Part shown: positions 15,803 to 24,637 of the stretch, one piece after another | How the letters are laid out: each line of letters opens with the position of its first letter | Numbering within the stretch: the stretch's first letter is position 1 | NCBI GenBank assembly: GCA_002344795.1 | Contig: DDUM01000022.1 | Span: forward strand, 1,979-65,978 | Reading direction: 5' to 3' | Length of the DNA stretch: 64,000 nt | From: Flammeovirgaceae bacterium UBA2338 | Lineage (GTDB): Bacteria; Bacteroidota; Bacteroidia; Cytophagales; Cyclobacteriaceae | Program-made: the position numbers and the translations under genes | The notes under the pieces: model-generated | What the model was told of the DNA's origin: nothing | Database searches by the model: none | The model's input: the letters and a program-made list of their open reading frames with translations, nothing else

Positions 15803-16714
15803 TTACCAGGATCCACTGCTTCCACCGCCAGAGAATCCCCCACCTCCACCAGAGAATCCACCCCCTCCACCAGAAGACCAACCACCACCACCGCTCCATC
15901 CACCTCCAAATCCACCACCGCGAGATCGGGTACTGGATGCTTCCATATTTTTGGCCATCCGTTTTCCCCATGAAGAGTTTCCCAGTAGCAATTTTAGAAT
16001 AGGGAAGCCAATTAAGTAGCCATAAAGAATATTAATGCTTCCCCCTAAAGCGAATGTTGGAAAGACCGCCCAGAACGGAATAAGAAAGAAATAAAGGAAC
16101 CATCCTGTCTTCCCAGACACGAGTCCGATGACGGTGAATATTCCCAGAATGCCATACACAAACAGGCTTATCATTATTAACTCTGAACCACTCAACTGAT
16201 CGTCAAGACCCATATCATCCGAATCAGTTGCCGTGTACTCACCTCCTATGGCTTTGATAATACCATTCACACCCGCCACCACTCCTTGCTCGTAATCTCC
16301 CCGCCTGAACTCAGGAGCGATCTCGTTTCTTATTATTCTATTGCTCAAAGCATCAGTGAGTACACCCTCTAAACCTTCACCTACCTCTATTCTCATTTTG
16401 CGGTCTTCAATGGCAATTAATAATAATACACCGTTGTCTTTTTCCTTTTGACCCAATTTCCACTTCTCAGCTACTCTTAATGAGTACTCTTCCAATACCT
16501 CACCATCAAGGGACGGAATGATAAGCACCGCTATCTGATTGGAGGTGGAGTCTTCATAAACCTTTAAAAGGGATTCCAATTGTTCTACCGCACTAACAGA
16601 CATTACTTTGGCATCGTCATGTACGCGCATACCCCAGAGTTCTGGCACGGCTTTTTGAGCGTGACTAAAAATGGATGGGGACAGTAAAAATAGAATAGAA
16701 AAAACCCGGACCAT
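15803..16714 (-). CDS. TPM-domain protein with glycine-rich C-terminus (YgcG family)
   Basis: 303 residues from the start chosen here (ATG 16712-16714, 4 bases after the upstream stop). An N-terminal signal peptide (VRVFSILFLLSPSIFSHAQ) leads into the TPM domain (about residues 25-150; KLGQKEKDNGVLLLIAIEDRKM is its core). Two membrane helices follow at roughly 180-245, and the tail is almost only G, S and W. Such proteins are often found with LemA and a second TPM gene; here the second TPM is adjacent but LemA is absent. TPM domains have been linked to phosphatase activity or to photosystem II repair in plants; the bacterial role is unknown. Confidence 0.85.
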   Translation of the reverse strand: MVRVFSILFLLSPSIFSHAQKAVPELWGMRVHDDAKVMSVSAVEQLESLLKVYEDSTSNQIAVLIIPSLDGEVLEEYSLRVAEKWKLGQKEKDNGVLLLIAIEDRKMRIEVGEGLEGVLTDALSNRIIRNEIAPEFRRGDYEQGVVAGVNGIIKAIGGEYTATDSDDMGLDDQLSGSELIMISLFVYGILGIFTVIGLVSGKTGWFLYFFLIPFWAVFPTFALGGSINILYGYLIGFPILKLLLGNSSWGKRMAKNMEASSTRSRGGGFGGGWSGGGGWSSGGGGGFSGGGGGFSGGGSSGSW

Positions 16715-16718
16715 TTGT

Positions 16719-17372
16719 TTAGTCCTCAAGACGTAAGTCATCGCGTAATTCATTCACATCGTCATTTGTTCTGGTAAATCCGTTTTCCAACAACACCTCA
16801 GTGCACCGTTCAATAGCCATTATTATCCCATCAGCAACTTTATCTTTTCGGATGTTGGTTATGAGGTTGATAACAATTTTATCCCACTCCTTCTGATCTA
16901 CCACTTTGCATATCCCGCGATCGGCCATTACAATCACCTCATGTTCAAAAAAAGAAACAAAGATCATGATACCAGTGCGGTGCCTGGTATTGAATATCTC
17001 CTCCTCGAGGAAGGCATTTTCCGCTCTTTTTCGGGTCGATTGATCCCGATGAAACTGACTGAGGAGCCAATACTTTACCGGAAGAATATAATGAGTAATA
17101 ATCGCTCCAAGTGCGCCTGCCGCAGCGACTAATATAAAGATCAGCAACGGGTCATAAACAGATATGGAGGGGACATAACGATCAAAGATTACAATAAGGG
17201 CAAATGCAAAAGTGGCTAGAATCATGGCTCCGCGATAATTGGCGATGGTATAATAGCCGCTCTTCTCTACAAATACAGGAACAATCTCTCCTGATATTTT
17301 GCCTTCAGCCTCCCTTACAGCTGCTTTTATGCGCTCAAGGTCTTTTTCTGAGAATCGTTGTTTCAGTGACAT
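16719..17372 (-). CDS. TPM-domain membrane protein with a transmembrane hairpin inside the domain
   Basis: 217 residues. The first part (about 5-45, KDLERIKAAVREAEGKISGE) and the part after residue 125 (TGIMIFVSFFEHEVIVMADRG near residue 140) together make one TPM domain, split by two membrane helices at about residues 48-68 and 75-98. There is no signal peptide. It precedes the glycine-rich TPM gene by 4 bases, so the two are a co-translated pair and may act as one membrane complex. Function unknown. Confidence 0.82.
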   Translation of the reverse strand: MSLKQRFSEKDLERIKAAVREAEGKISGEIVPVFVEKSGYYTIANYRGAMILATFAFALIVIFDRYVPSISVYDPLLIFILVAAAGALGAIITHYILPVKYWLLSQFHRDQSTRKRAENAFLEEEIFNTRHRTGIMIFVSFFEHEVIVMADRGICKVVDQKEWDKIVINLITNIRKDKVADGIIMAIERCTEVLLENGFTRTNDDVNELRDDLRLED

Positions 17373-17391
17373 GCGCTTGTTTGTTATTTAT

Positions 17392-17399
17392 CAAATATA
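17392..17399 (-). promoter_or_regulatory. Candidate -7 box TATATTTG for the TPM gene pair
   Basis: Matches TAnnTTTG, 19 bases before the ATG at 17372. The sequence is AT-rich and no clear -33 element is at the right distance, so this is tentative. Confidence 0.3.
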
Positions 17400-17524
17400 C
17401 AGTTCGCTTCTCAATTTCTTTAGCTATTGACCTTTCAGATAATTATTGTGGTGCCCACCAAGTTGCAGTTTGTAGTCTAATAGTGATTGATTAATATCAT
17501 CGGATATATCAACCAATTCTAATT

Positions 17525-20500
17525 ATGAATAAAATATACCTAAGTCTTTTGGCGGCTTTTATTGTGCTGTCTACTGGGAGTTCGGCCCAAAATGTTTCTA
17601 CCGAACAAGCCATTCAAAAGTACAAATGGAGAGCGATTGGTCCTGCCAACATGGGAGGAAGGGTAACAGACATTGTGGGTGTTCCCGGAGATCCTGCTAC
17701 TTTTTATTTTGGTGGTGCTGATGGTGGGGTTTTTAAAACCACTAATGGAGGTGTCACATTTGAAGCACAGTTTACTGACCAACGTGCTTATTCTGTGGGT
17801 GCCCTTGCTTTAGCACCCTCCAATACTGAAGTAGTTTGGCTGGGTTCTGGAGAGGGAGACCCAAGAAACAGTGTGGGATATGGTAATGGAGTTTACAGGT
17901 CCGTAGATGGCGGAAAATCCTGGAAACACCTGGGTTTGGATAAAACCGAGCGCATAAAGCGCATTGTGGTAGATCCAAATGATCCGGATGTGGCTTGTGT
18001 ATGTGCCTTAGGTAAAGAGTGGGGTTCTAACCCTGAACGCGGAGTATTCCTTACTAAGGATGCTGGAAAAAATTGGGAGAAAGTATTGTACATCGATGAA
18101 ACAACAGGGTGCTCTGATATTGCCATGGAGCTTTCAAATCCTAAAGTGTTGTATGCCGGCATGTGGACCTTCAGCAGGAAACCCTGGAGGTTTGATGATG
18201 GAGGAGGCAAAACAGCAGTTTACAGATCATTGGATGGAGGAAAGACCTGGGAAAAAATAATGAAAGGTTTGCCTAACAAGCCGATGGCGCGTATTGGATT
18301 ATCCGTAGCGCAAAGTCAGCCCAACACAGTGTATATGATTACTGAGTTTAAAGATTTGAGCGGAACACTTTTCAGATCAGATGACAGGGGAAGTAACTGG
18401 AGGATGGTCAATGATGATCCTAATCTAAATTTCAGACCTTTTTACTATAGTGATGTAAGAGTAGATCCAAGCAATCCGGATCATCTCTTTACTTTATCAG
18501 GAAGACTCAGCAAGTCGACCGATGGAGGAAGAACCTTTAAGGTGATAGCGAGAGGTGTGCATGGGGATCATCAGTCCTTATGGATTAATCCAAAAAACGG
18601 GAAACATGTATTGAGTGGAAGTGATGGCGGTTATCAGGTTTCTTATGATGGAGGAGAGACATGGGATATCATCAACAATGTTGAGTTGTCTCAGTTTTAC
18701 CAAATCTTTGTAGATAATAAAGTGCCTTACAATGTATACGGGGGCCTCCAGGATAATGGCACCTGGGTGGGGCCAAGTAACTCGTTGGTTTCTGCGGGGA
18801 TCATGAAAAGACATTGGACTGGCCTTGCAGGAGGAGATGGATACTATGCGGTTCCTATTCCCGGAAGTGAAAATGAAATTTATGCTAATCTCCAGGGTGG
18901 CGTTATTTTTCATGTAGATACTAAGTTAGGAAACGTAAGAAACATTCACCCTTATCCTAAGATTACGGGCTCTGCAGGGGATGCTATTGACAAACACAAA
19001 TATCGTTTTAATTGGGATTCTCCTATTCATATTTCTCCTCACGATCCTAACACGGTCTACACAGGGGGTAATGTAATCTTTAGAAGTAGGGATAAAGGGT
19101 ACAGCTGGGAAGAGATTAGCCCGGACCTTACTACAAACGATAAGTCCAAGCAGGCCACTTCAGGCGGAGAAATTTATCAGGACAATACTGCCGCAGAGTT
19201 TCATACCACGATACTTACCATCGCAGAATCACCTAAACAAAAAGATTTGATCTGGGCTGGAACTGATGATGGGAATGTACAGGTGACCACGGATGGTGGA
19301 AAAAGCTGGATCAATGTAAAAAACAACATCAAAGGTTTGCCAGCCTTCGCATGGGTAGGTAAAATCCACGCTTCAGAACATGATGCGGGCACCGCTTTTG
19401 TAGCGGTAGATCATCACCGCTCGGATGATTTTACACCTCATGCTTATATGACTACTAACTATGGTAAATCCTGGACAGATATAAGCACGGGCTTGCCACA
19501 AGATGACTACGTAAAAGTAGTTCGTCAGGATCCACACAATCCTAATTTGCTATTTGCAGGAATGGAGCATGGAATTTTTGCTTCCTGGGATAAAGGAAAA
19601 TCATGGACTAAGATTAATATAAACTTACCTCCAGTATCAGTAAGAGACCTTCAGATTCAGGCAAGAGAGCGCGACCTTGTGATTGGTACTCATGGGCGTG
19701 GTGCCTGGATACTGGATGACATTCGTCCCCTGGAAGAAATGAACAGCGCCCTAACCAAGGCTGCGCATGTGTTTCCGGTAAGAGATGCTATACTTTGGCA
19801 TTATCAGGATCAAATGGAAAACCTGGGAGACAGGACTTACACCGCAAAAAACCCTGAGTATGGAGCGTATATTAATTTCTACGTGCAAAAAAATCCTGCC
19901 GGGCCGGTTGAAGTAAGTATTTCTGATAACAATGGGGTACTCATCCGTACGCTAAAGGATACTTTGTCTAAGGCAGGGATCAACAGAATTGTTTGGGATT
20001 TGCGTTCGAAAGGCGCGACTGAACTAAACAATCCTCCAAGAGGAGGCTGGCGTTCAGGATCCTACAATCCTCTGGTGGCTCCGGGTAACTATACGGCCAA
20101 GCTGAAGGTCAACGGCCAGGAATTACAAACCACTATCGTAGTGAAACCAGATCCGCGCGCTTCATTGACAGATCAGGACTACAAAATGAAGGTTGCCGCT
20201 ATGAACAGATTGAATGACTTGCTATCAGAAACGCATGAGATGATCAACAACAGTGAATCTATCGTGAGGCAGTTGAAAGAGCTCAAAGAGAAAATGAAAT
20301 CAGATCAGGAGATGGGATCGAATCAGGTGCTCAACGGTGAGATTGATCAGGCAATTAAGAAGATGGAAGAATACATGGATGATGTTTTGAGGAGACCTCC
20401 ACCCAATATGAATTACAGACAACGCCCAAGACTAAAAGAAGAGATCGGGTCGTTGATGTATGCTGTTGATGGAGCTACTGCGAGGCCTTCAACGCAACAA

Positions 20501-20650
20501 TCCAACAGGTCTACCGAATTGAACAGAGAAACACAAGACGCCTCGAATCAATTGGAAAGAATTATCACCGAGTATGTGGATAAGATCAATGATAAGTTAA
20601 AAGACATGCCGCAGATTGTGGTGAAGAAGCCTGTACAAAAAGAGATGTAA
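17525..20650 (+). CDS. Large secreted BNR/VPS10 (sortilin-like) beta-propeller protein
   Basis: 1041 residues with a signal peptide (LSLLAAFIVLSTGSSAQ). From about residue 30 to 735 it carries many Asp-box repeats of the form S-x-D-G-G-x-x-W (for example SVDGGKSWKHLG, SLDGGKTWEKIM, SYDGGETWDI, TTDGGKSWINV), which build one or two beta-propellers. The C-terminal ~300 residues contain an FlgD-like/Ig-like stretch (GVLIRTLKDTLSKAGINRIVWDLR) and a coiled-coil region. Such proteins are often labelled glycosyl hydrolase in Bacteroidota, but no catalytic site is evident; a binding or peptidase-associated role is possible. A hairpin terminator follows. Confidence 0.85.
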   Translation: MNKIYLSLLAAFIVLSTGSSAQNVSTEQAIQKYKWRAIGPANMGGRVTDIVGVPGDPATFYFGGADGGVFKTTNGGVTFEAQFTDQRAYSVGALALAPSNTEVVWLGSGEGDPRNSVGYGNGVYRSVDGGKSWKHLGLDKTERIKRIVVDPNDPDVACVCALGKEWGSNPERGVFLTKDAGKNWEKVLYIDETTGCSDIAMELSNPKVLYAGMWTFSRKPWRFDDGGGKTAVYRSLDGGKTWEKIMKGLPNKPMARIGLSVAQSQPNTVYMITEFKDLSGTLFRSDDRGSNWRMVNDDPNLNFRPFYYSDVRVDPSNPDHLFTLSGRLSKSTDGGRTFKVIARGVHGDHQSLWINPKNGKHVLSGSDGGYQVSYDGGETWDIINNVELSQFYQIFVDNKVPYNVYGGLQDNGTWVGPSNSLVSAGIMKRHWTGLAGGDGYYAVPIPGSENEIYANLQGGVIFHVDTKLGNVRNIHPYPKITGSAGDAIDKHKYRFNWDSPIHISPHDPNTVYTGGNVIFRSRDKGYSWEEISPDLTTNDKSKQATSGGEIYQDNTAAEFHTTILTIAESPKQKDLIWAGTDDGNVQVTTDGGKSWINVKNNIKGLPAFAWVGKIHASEHDAGTAFVAVDHHRSDDFTPHAYMTTNYGKSWTDISTGLPQDDYVKVVRQDPHNPNLLFAGMEHGIFASWDKGKSWTKININLPPVSVRDLQIQARERDLVIGTHGRGAWILDDIRPLEEMNSALTKAAHVFPVRDAILWHYQDQMENLGDRTYTAKNPEYGAYINFYVQKNPAGPVEVSISDNNGVLIRTLKDTLSKAGINRIVWDLRSKGATELNNPPRGGWRSGSYNPLVAPGNYTAKLKVNGQELQTTIVVKPDPRASLTDQDYKMKVAAMNRLNDLLSETHEMINNSESIVRQLKELKEKMKSDQEMGSNQVLNGEIDQAIKKMEEYMDDVLRRPPPNMNYRQRPRLKEEIGSLMYAVDGATARPSTQQSNRSTELNRETQDASNQLERIITEYVDKINDKLKDMPQIVVKKPVQKEM

Positions 20651-20677
20651 TTAACCGTTCAGTTTTTAAATTTTCCT

Positions 20678-20708
20678 TGAAGCCACTTCTTAACAAGTTG
20701 TGGCTTCA
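20678..20708 (+). terminator. Hairpin terminator after the BNR/VPS10 gene
   Basis: TGAAGCCAC and GTGGCTTCA pair perfectly (9 bp) around a 13-base loop, 27 bases after the stop codon. The following TTGTTTATAT is only moderately T-rich. Confidence 0.6.
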
Positions 20709-20788
20709 TTGTTTATATACTTTCTGATTTGTGAAGCGTACCAATTTAAGAATAAACTATATTTAGACTTAATAGTATACCCATTGGA

Positions 20789-21634
20789 ATGAAGCGTTTC
20801 CTGAAGACTTTAGCCATTCTCATTGTAATTTATATCCTACTGGTGAGGGTGATAAGTCTTCTCGACTTGCCCCATCAACAAGAAAGCGATACAGATTGGG
20901 AAATAGCTTACTGTGACGAATATTCCCTGACAGATAGTATTAGTCAAAATGAGATTCGATTGACTCACCATCGTGCATGGAACAATTATTCATTCGACTC
21001 TCTCTACTGTTTGTCTTACACGTTGTCTTCCAGTACTTCTGATCTATCAAAGGTACTTCGAGAGAGAATTTTTCCACAAGAAAGAAGCTATGAAAGCTAC
21101 TGGAGGCACGTCTATTATGAATTGCATAGTGCCGATAAGGAAAATATAAGCTTTCTTCAGGATTCGTTACAACAGGTGGCCACTAAGAACAAACTTACCA
21201 GAAACGAGTTGGCCAAATTGATTGTTTCCTTCGTTCAGGATATTCCCTATAGTTATGTAATGCCCGGGCCTTGTGACAAGACCGATCACCCATGTCTGGA
21301 CAATGAAAAATTTGGCATACTATCGCCTGTAGAATTTCTTTATACCCTTACGGGCGACTGCGACACACGATCCGTTTTGCTCTATTCCCTTCTGAAACAC
21401 TTTGGATATGATGCTTTGATTATGATAAGCAATGAATATAGACACGCAATGATCGCAATAGACCTCCCCGCATCAGGCGATCATATTATTTATAAAGGAA
21501 AGAAATTCTATTTTTGGGAAACCACTAATACGGGCTGGCTGCCTGGCATGTTGCCCCCTGACACGAATAACATTGCCTACTGGAACATAACTCTTGACCA
21601 TGAATATCAAGCTATCACTTCTCGCCATCGTTGA
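20789..21634 (+). CDS. Transglutaminase-like membrane-anchored protein
   Basis: 281 residues. One N-terminal membrane helix (about residues 5-24) places the rest outside the cytoplasm. The papain-like transglutaminase core is visible: TGDCDTRSVLLYSLLKHFGY (catalytic Cys), then NEYRHAMIAID (His) and FWETTNTGW (acidic position). An earlier FVQDIPYSY segment also fits the family. Such bacterial proteins act as peptidases or cross-linking enzymes; the substrate is unknown. The last 35 bases overlap the DUF350 gene, suggesting coupled translation and joint function. Confidence 0.78.
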   Translation: MKRFLKTLAILIVIYILLVRVISLLDLPHQQESDTDWEIAYCDEYSLTDSISQNEIRLTHHRAWNNYSFDSLYCLSYTLSSSTSDLSKVLRERIFPQERSYESYWRHVYYELHSADKENISFLQDSLQQVATKNKLTRNELAKLIVSFVQDIPYSYVMPGPCDKTDHPCLDNEKFGILSPVEFLYTLTGDCDTRSVLLYSLLKHFGYDALIMISNEYRHAMIAIDLPASGDHIIYKGKKFYFWETTNTGWLPGMLPPDTNNIAYWNITLDHEYQAITSRHR

Positions 21635-22115
21635 AATTCTTTCCGGATTAAGTATAGGGGTCGTCATCATGATAGTCACTTACAAAATTTTGAAATGGAT
21701 TGGTCGAAAAAGATATGACATCCATCAGAACAATGTGGCCTACAGCATTTTTATTGCCAGCGTACTTTTTTCAGTAGGGTACATGGTGAGCGGAGTTATT
21801 CAGCCGTTGCTTTCTTTGTTTAGAATAATGGCTGCATCAGAAAGCTCTACTTCTGAACTCTTGTTTTCATTTATAGGATATGGCGCATTTTATATTGCCT
21901 CTTCTTACACAGCAGGAGTAGTGGTCAGTTTGGTGGGCATTACTATTTATACCGGACTCACACCTATCGATGAGTTTGCGGAGGTGAAGAATAACAATTT
22001 AGGGGTTGCGCTTGTCGTAGGAACGATCATTATTGTACTGACGCTGCTTACACGCGATGGTGTGAACCTTTTGATGGAATCACAAATTCCTTATCCCACC
22101 CACTTTACTCAGTAG
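21600..22115 (+). CDS. DUF350 family membrane protein
   Basis: 171 residues with four to five hydrophobic helices (about 7-28, 47-70, 88-117, 133-155). The end EVKNNNLGVALVVGTIIIVL resembles the repeated DUF350 unit seen in E. coli YjfL. I choose ATG 21600; a TTG two codons upstream is less likely. It starts within the transglutaminase-like gene and ends in an 11-base convergent overlap with the MFS gene. DUF350 proteins are found in small cassettes of unknown function, some linked with polyamine enzymes; none of those genes is present here. Confidence 0.72.
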   Translation: MNIKLSLLAIVEILSGLSIGVVIMIVTYKILKWIGRKRYDIHQNNVAYSIFIASVLFSVGYMVSGVIQPLLSLFRIMAASESSTSELLFSFIGYGAFYIASSYTAGVVVSLVGITIYTGLTPIDEFAEVKNNNLGVALVVGTIIIVLTLLTRDGVNLLMESQIPYPTHFTQ

Positions 22116-23280
22116 AAGAACGACCCAGAGCAATCAGACCTAATAAAGGACCGATAGCCAAACTTGCAAAGACAATGTTGGGATTGAAATGTTCGATTAA
22201 AATTGTCATCACCTGTAGGCTAACTATAGTTAATGCAAAACCTATTGAATTGACAATGGTGAGTGCTGTGCCTTTGGTTTGCGTAGGGGCATAATTTGCT
22301 ACCAAAGTTGAAAACTGTGGCGAGTCTGCCACTACAGTCATTCCCCAAATGATCATGAAGAACAGAAATATAAAGATGGGTACTTGAAAGAGAAAAGGAG
22401 ATAGCGCACAGCATAGACCTGAGATCAGTAATGCGGCATAGGCGGTTTTGCCGCTACCCTTCTTACCGGAAACATAACCACCCAAAACACAAGCAATACC
22501 ACCGCTGGCTATAATGATAAAAGACCACAGACTTACGGAAAGCTGGTTGGAGTTGATTGCATTATATCTTGCTATGATAAAGGGGATAAAGGCCCATAAA
22601 GTATAGAGCTCCCACATATGCCCAAAGTAACCTAATGCCGCTGCACGAAATTTCTTTTCTTTGAATACAGTAAAACACGCGCTTAGTTTTAGTTTACTCC
22701 CCTCTTTGCGGAAGGGCCCATCGGGCACTAAAAAGTAAACAATGCACCCACCAGTAAGCGCAAGAAGAGAGGTAGTATAAATTACAAACTCCCAGTGGAG
22801 TGTTGTGCTCATCATTCTTATCAAATGAGGTAATGCTGTGCCTACTACTAATGCGCCCACCAGATAGCCCAATGCTTTTCCTAATCCCTTTTCATGATAA
22901 TCCGCAGAAATTTTCATACCAACAGGATAAATGCCTGCAAGAAAAAACCCTACCAGGGCGCGAAGTAGAAACAATGCGACCGAAGAGGTGACCAGTGTAA
23001 TGGAAACATTGACAATAGCACCAGCCACGGCACAAAAGAAAAAAACCTTTGATGGCGAAAAGCGATCGGAAATAGTAAGAAGCGCAAACAGCAAAGTGCC
23101 TGAAATGAAACCCAGCTGTACGGAAGAGGTAAGATGGGCCAACGAACTAGTTGGGAGGTGAAACGCCAACTGTAGTTCGGGTAGAATAGCATTACCAGCA
23201 AACCATAAAGAAGTACAGGCAAATTGTGCAAAGACAATTAACGGGAGGATTCTTTTTGCTTCAACAGAGTCAGTGGTCAT
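22105..23280 (-). CDS. MFS transporter
   Basis: 391 residues, twelve predicted helices, typical major facilitator layout. LTSSVQLGFISGTLLFALL (helix 2) and RALVGFFLAGIYPVGMKISA (helix 4 to 5) are characteristic, as is the central cytoplasmic loop after helix 6 (PDGPFRKEGSKLK). Substrate unknown. It is the last gene of a run of four on this strand, only 4 bases after the GntP-type permease gene, so the operon carries two different transporters. Confidence 0.88.
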   Translation of the reverse strand: MTTDSVEAKRILPLIVFAQFACTSLWFAGNAILPELQLAFHLPTSSLAHLTSSVQLGFISGTLLFALLTISDRFSPSKVFFFCAVAGAIVNVSITLVTSSVALFLLRALVGFFLAGIYPVGMKISADYHEKGLGKALGYLVGALVVGTALPHLIRMMSTTLHWEFVIYTTSLLALTGGCIVYFLVPDGPFRKEGSKLKLSACFTVFKEKKFRAAALGYFGHMWELYTLWAFIPFIIARYNAINSNQLSVSLWSFIIIASGGIACVLGGYVSGKKGSGKTAYAALLISGLCCALSPFLFQVPIFIFLFFMIIWGMTVVADSPQFSTLVANYAPTQTKGTALTIVNSIGFALTIVSLQVMTILIEHFNPNIVFASLAIGPLLGLIALGRSSTE

Positions 23281-23284
23281 AAAA

Positions 23285-24637
23285 TTAAATCAGCCCACTT
23301 CCCCACAGTATACAAACGACAAAGAAGGTGGTCAATCCACCAACTAAAGTTGCACCGCCATAGGCGAGCATTCCTTCGTTTACACTTAGTTTGCTCAGTG
23401 AAGTGCACACCCAAAAATAACTGCTGTTAACGTATTTTATAATCACTGACCCCGAAGCTCCGGATAGCATGGCAGCTTCTGGTGATAAATGTAAACTAGA
23501 AAGCATGGGTGCTACAATGGAAGCAGCAGTAATTACTCCTACCGTTGTAGAACCTGTGATCATATTTCCAATCACTCCAATAATGAAAGGAAGAATGATC
23601 GCTGGCAGTTTGTAATGGACAAAGAAGTCTACAATATAATTAACCACTGGCGTGCCCTTTAGTATCTCACTTAATGATCCACCTAAACCTGTCACAACCA
23701 AAATCATTGCCGAACCCTTCAGCGCATTTTCTATCCATTCATTTTTTGCTTTCTTTTTATCATCGATACTATAAACATTGCGGTAAGCCAACCATACCCC
23801 CACAGTGAGCGCGCATACTGGCCAGCCCAGGTAGGTGATAATGGGTCGAAGAAAATTTCCTTCATCCAAATAAAGCTGAGCAACACTGTGCAATGTGATC
23901 AGCACGATAGGCACAACAATAGGGGCATAAGATGCGATGACTCCTATAGACGGGGGACTTTCCTTGTCTGTTTCCATGGCAAATTCCGGGTTTCCCATAG
24001 TTTTAATTCCTGGGCCAGCCACCCATTTTCCCCAGGCCCAGCACGCGAGGGAACCAAAGAAACAACACACCCCTCCATACACTATTGTTTTACCAATATC
24101 AGCACCCACCAAAGCGGCTGCTGCCAATGGACCGGGAGTAGGAGGCACAATAGCGTGTGTGAGTTGAAGTGATCCAACCAAGCCAGTGGACATAGCAGCA
24201 ATGCCCGTGTTGGTTGCGATGGCCGAAGCGTGAACCAAAGGGTTTAAGATTACATATGCGACATCAGAGAAGATGGCGATCCCTAAAATAAAGCCGGTAA
24301 AAGTAAGTGCAAGCGGAATCCGCTTTGAGCCCACGAGGTTGATGATCGACTGGGTAATTACTTTTATAGCCCCTGTGTGTTTGAGGGCTTCGGCAATTAT
24401 CGACCCCAACACAATTACGACTCCGATTTTTCCAAGTGTTTTTCCAAAACCCTCTTCAAAAGCTTCAATAAAATTGGCTTGTTGTATGCCAGGGATAATT
24501 CCGAAAGTAATAATGGGAATGAGCAAGGCAAGGAACACATGCCATTTCCATTTTGCAATCAAAATAAAAAGGGCAATGACAAGTAATATGAATGCAATTA
24601 AAGTAAGAACGGGATTGGTAGATACCTGAGTATTCAT
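23285..24637 (-). CDS. GntP-family gluconate/hydroxy-acid:H+ symporter
   Basis: 450 residues, 12-14 hydrophobic segments. Sequence marks of the GntP family: VIVLGSIIAEALKHTGA, the conserved LTHAIVPPTPGPLAAAALVG loop, and GNMITGSTTVGVITAASIV. Family members import gluconate, D-serine, D-glycerate or similar acids. The start overlaps the aminotransferase stop as ATGA. Given the neighbour, an amino acid or hydroxy-acid substrate is plausible, but this is inference. Confidence 0.9.
   Translation of the reverse strand: MNTQVSTNPVLTLIAFILLVIALFILIAKWKWHVFLALLIPIITFGIIPGIQQANFIEAFEEGFGKTLGKIGVVIVLGSIIAEALKHTGAIKVITQSIINLVGSKRIPLALTFTGFILGIAIFSDVAYVILNPLVHASAIATNTGIAAMSTGLVGSLQLTHAIVPPTPGPLAAAALVGADIGKTIVYGGVCCFFGSLACWAWGKWVAGPGIKTMGNPEFAMETDKESPPSIGVIASYAPIVVPIVLITLHSVAQLYLDEGNFLRPIITYLGWPVCALTVGVWLAYRNVYSIDDKKKAKNEWIENALKGSAMILVVTGLGGSLSEILKGTPVVNYIVDFFVHYKLPAIILPFIIGVIGNMITGSTTVGVITAASIVAPMLSSLHLSPEAAMLSGASGSVIIKYVNSSYFWVCTSLSKLSVNEGMLAYGGATLVGGLTTFFVVCILWGSGLI

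Noticed and set aside
15800..15930. CRISPR-like or minisatellite repeat
   Set aside because: The repetitive bases encode the Gly-Ser-Trp tail of the TPM protein; unit lengths vary and there are no spacers.
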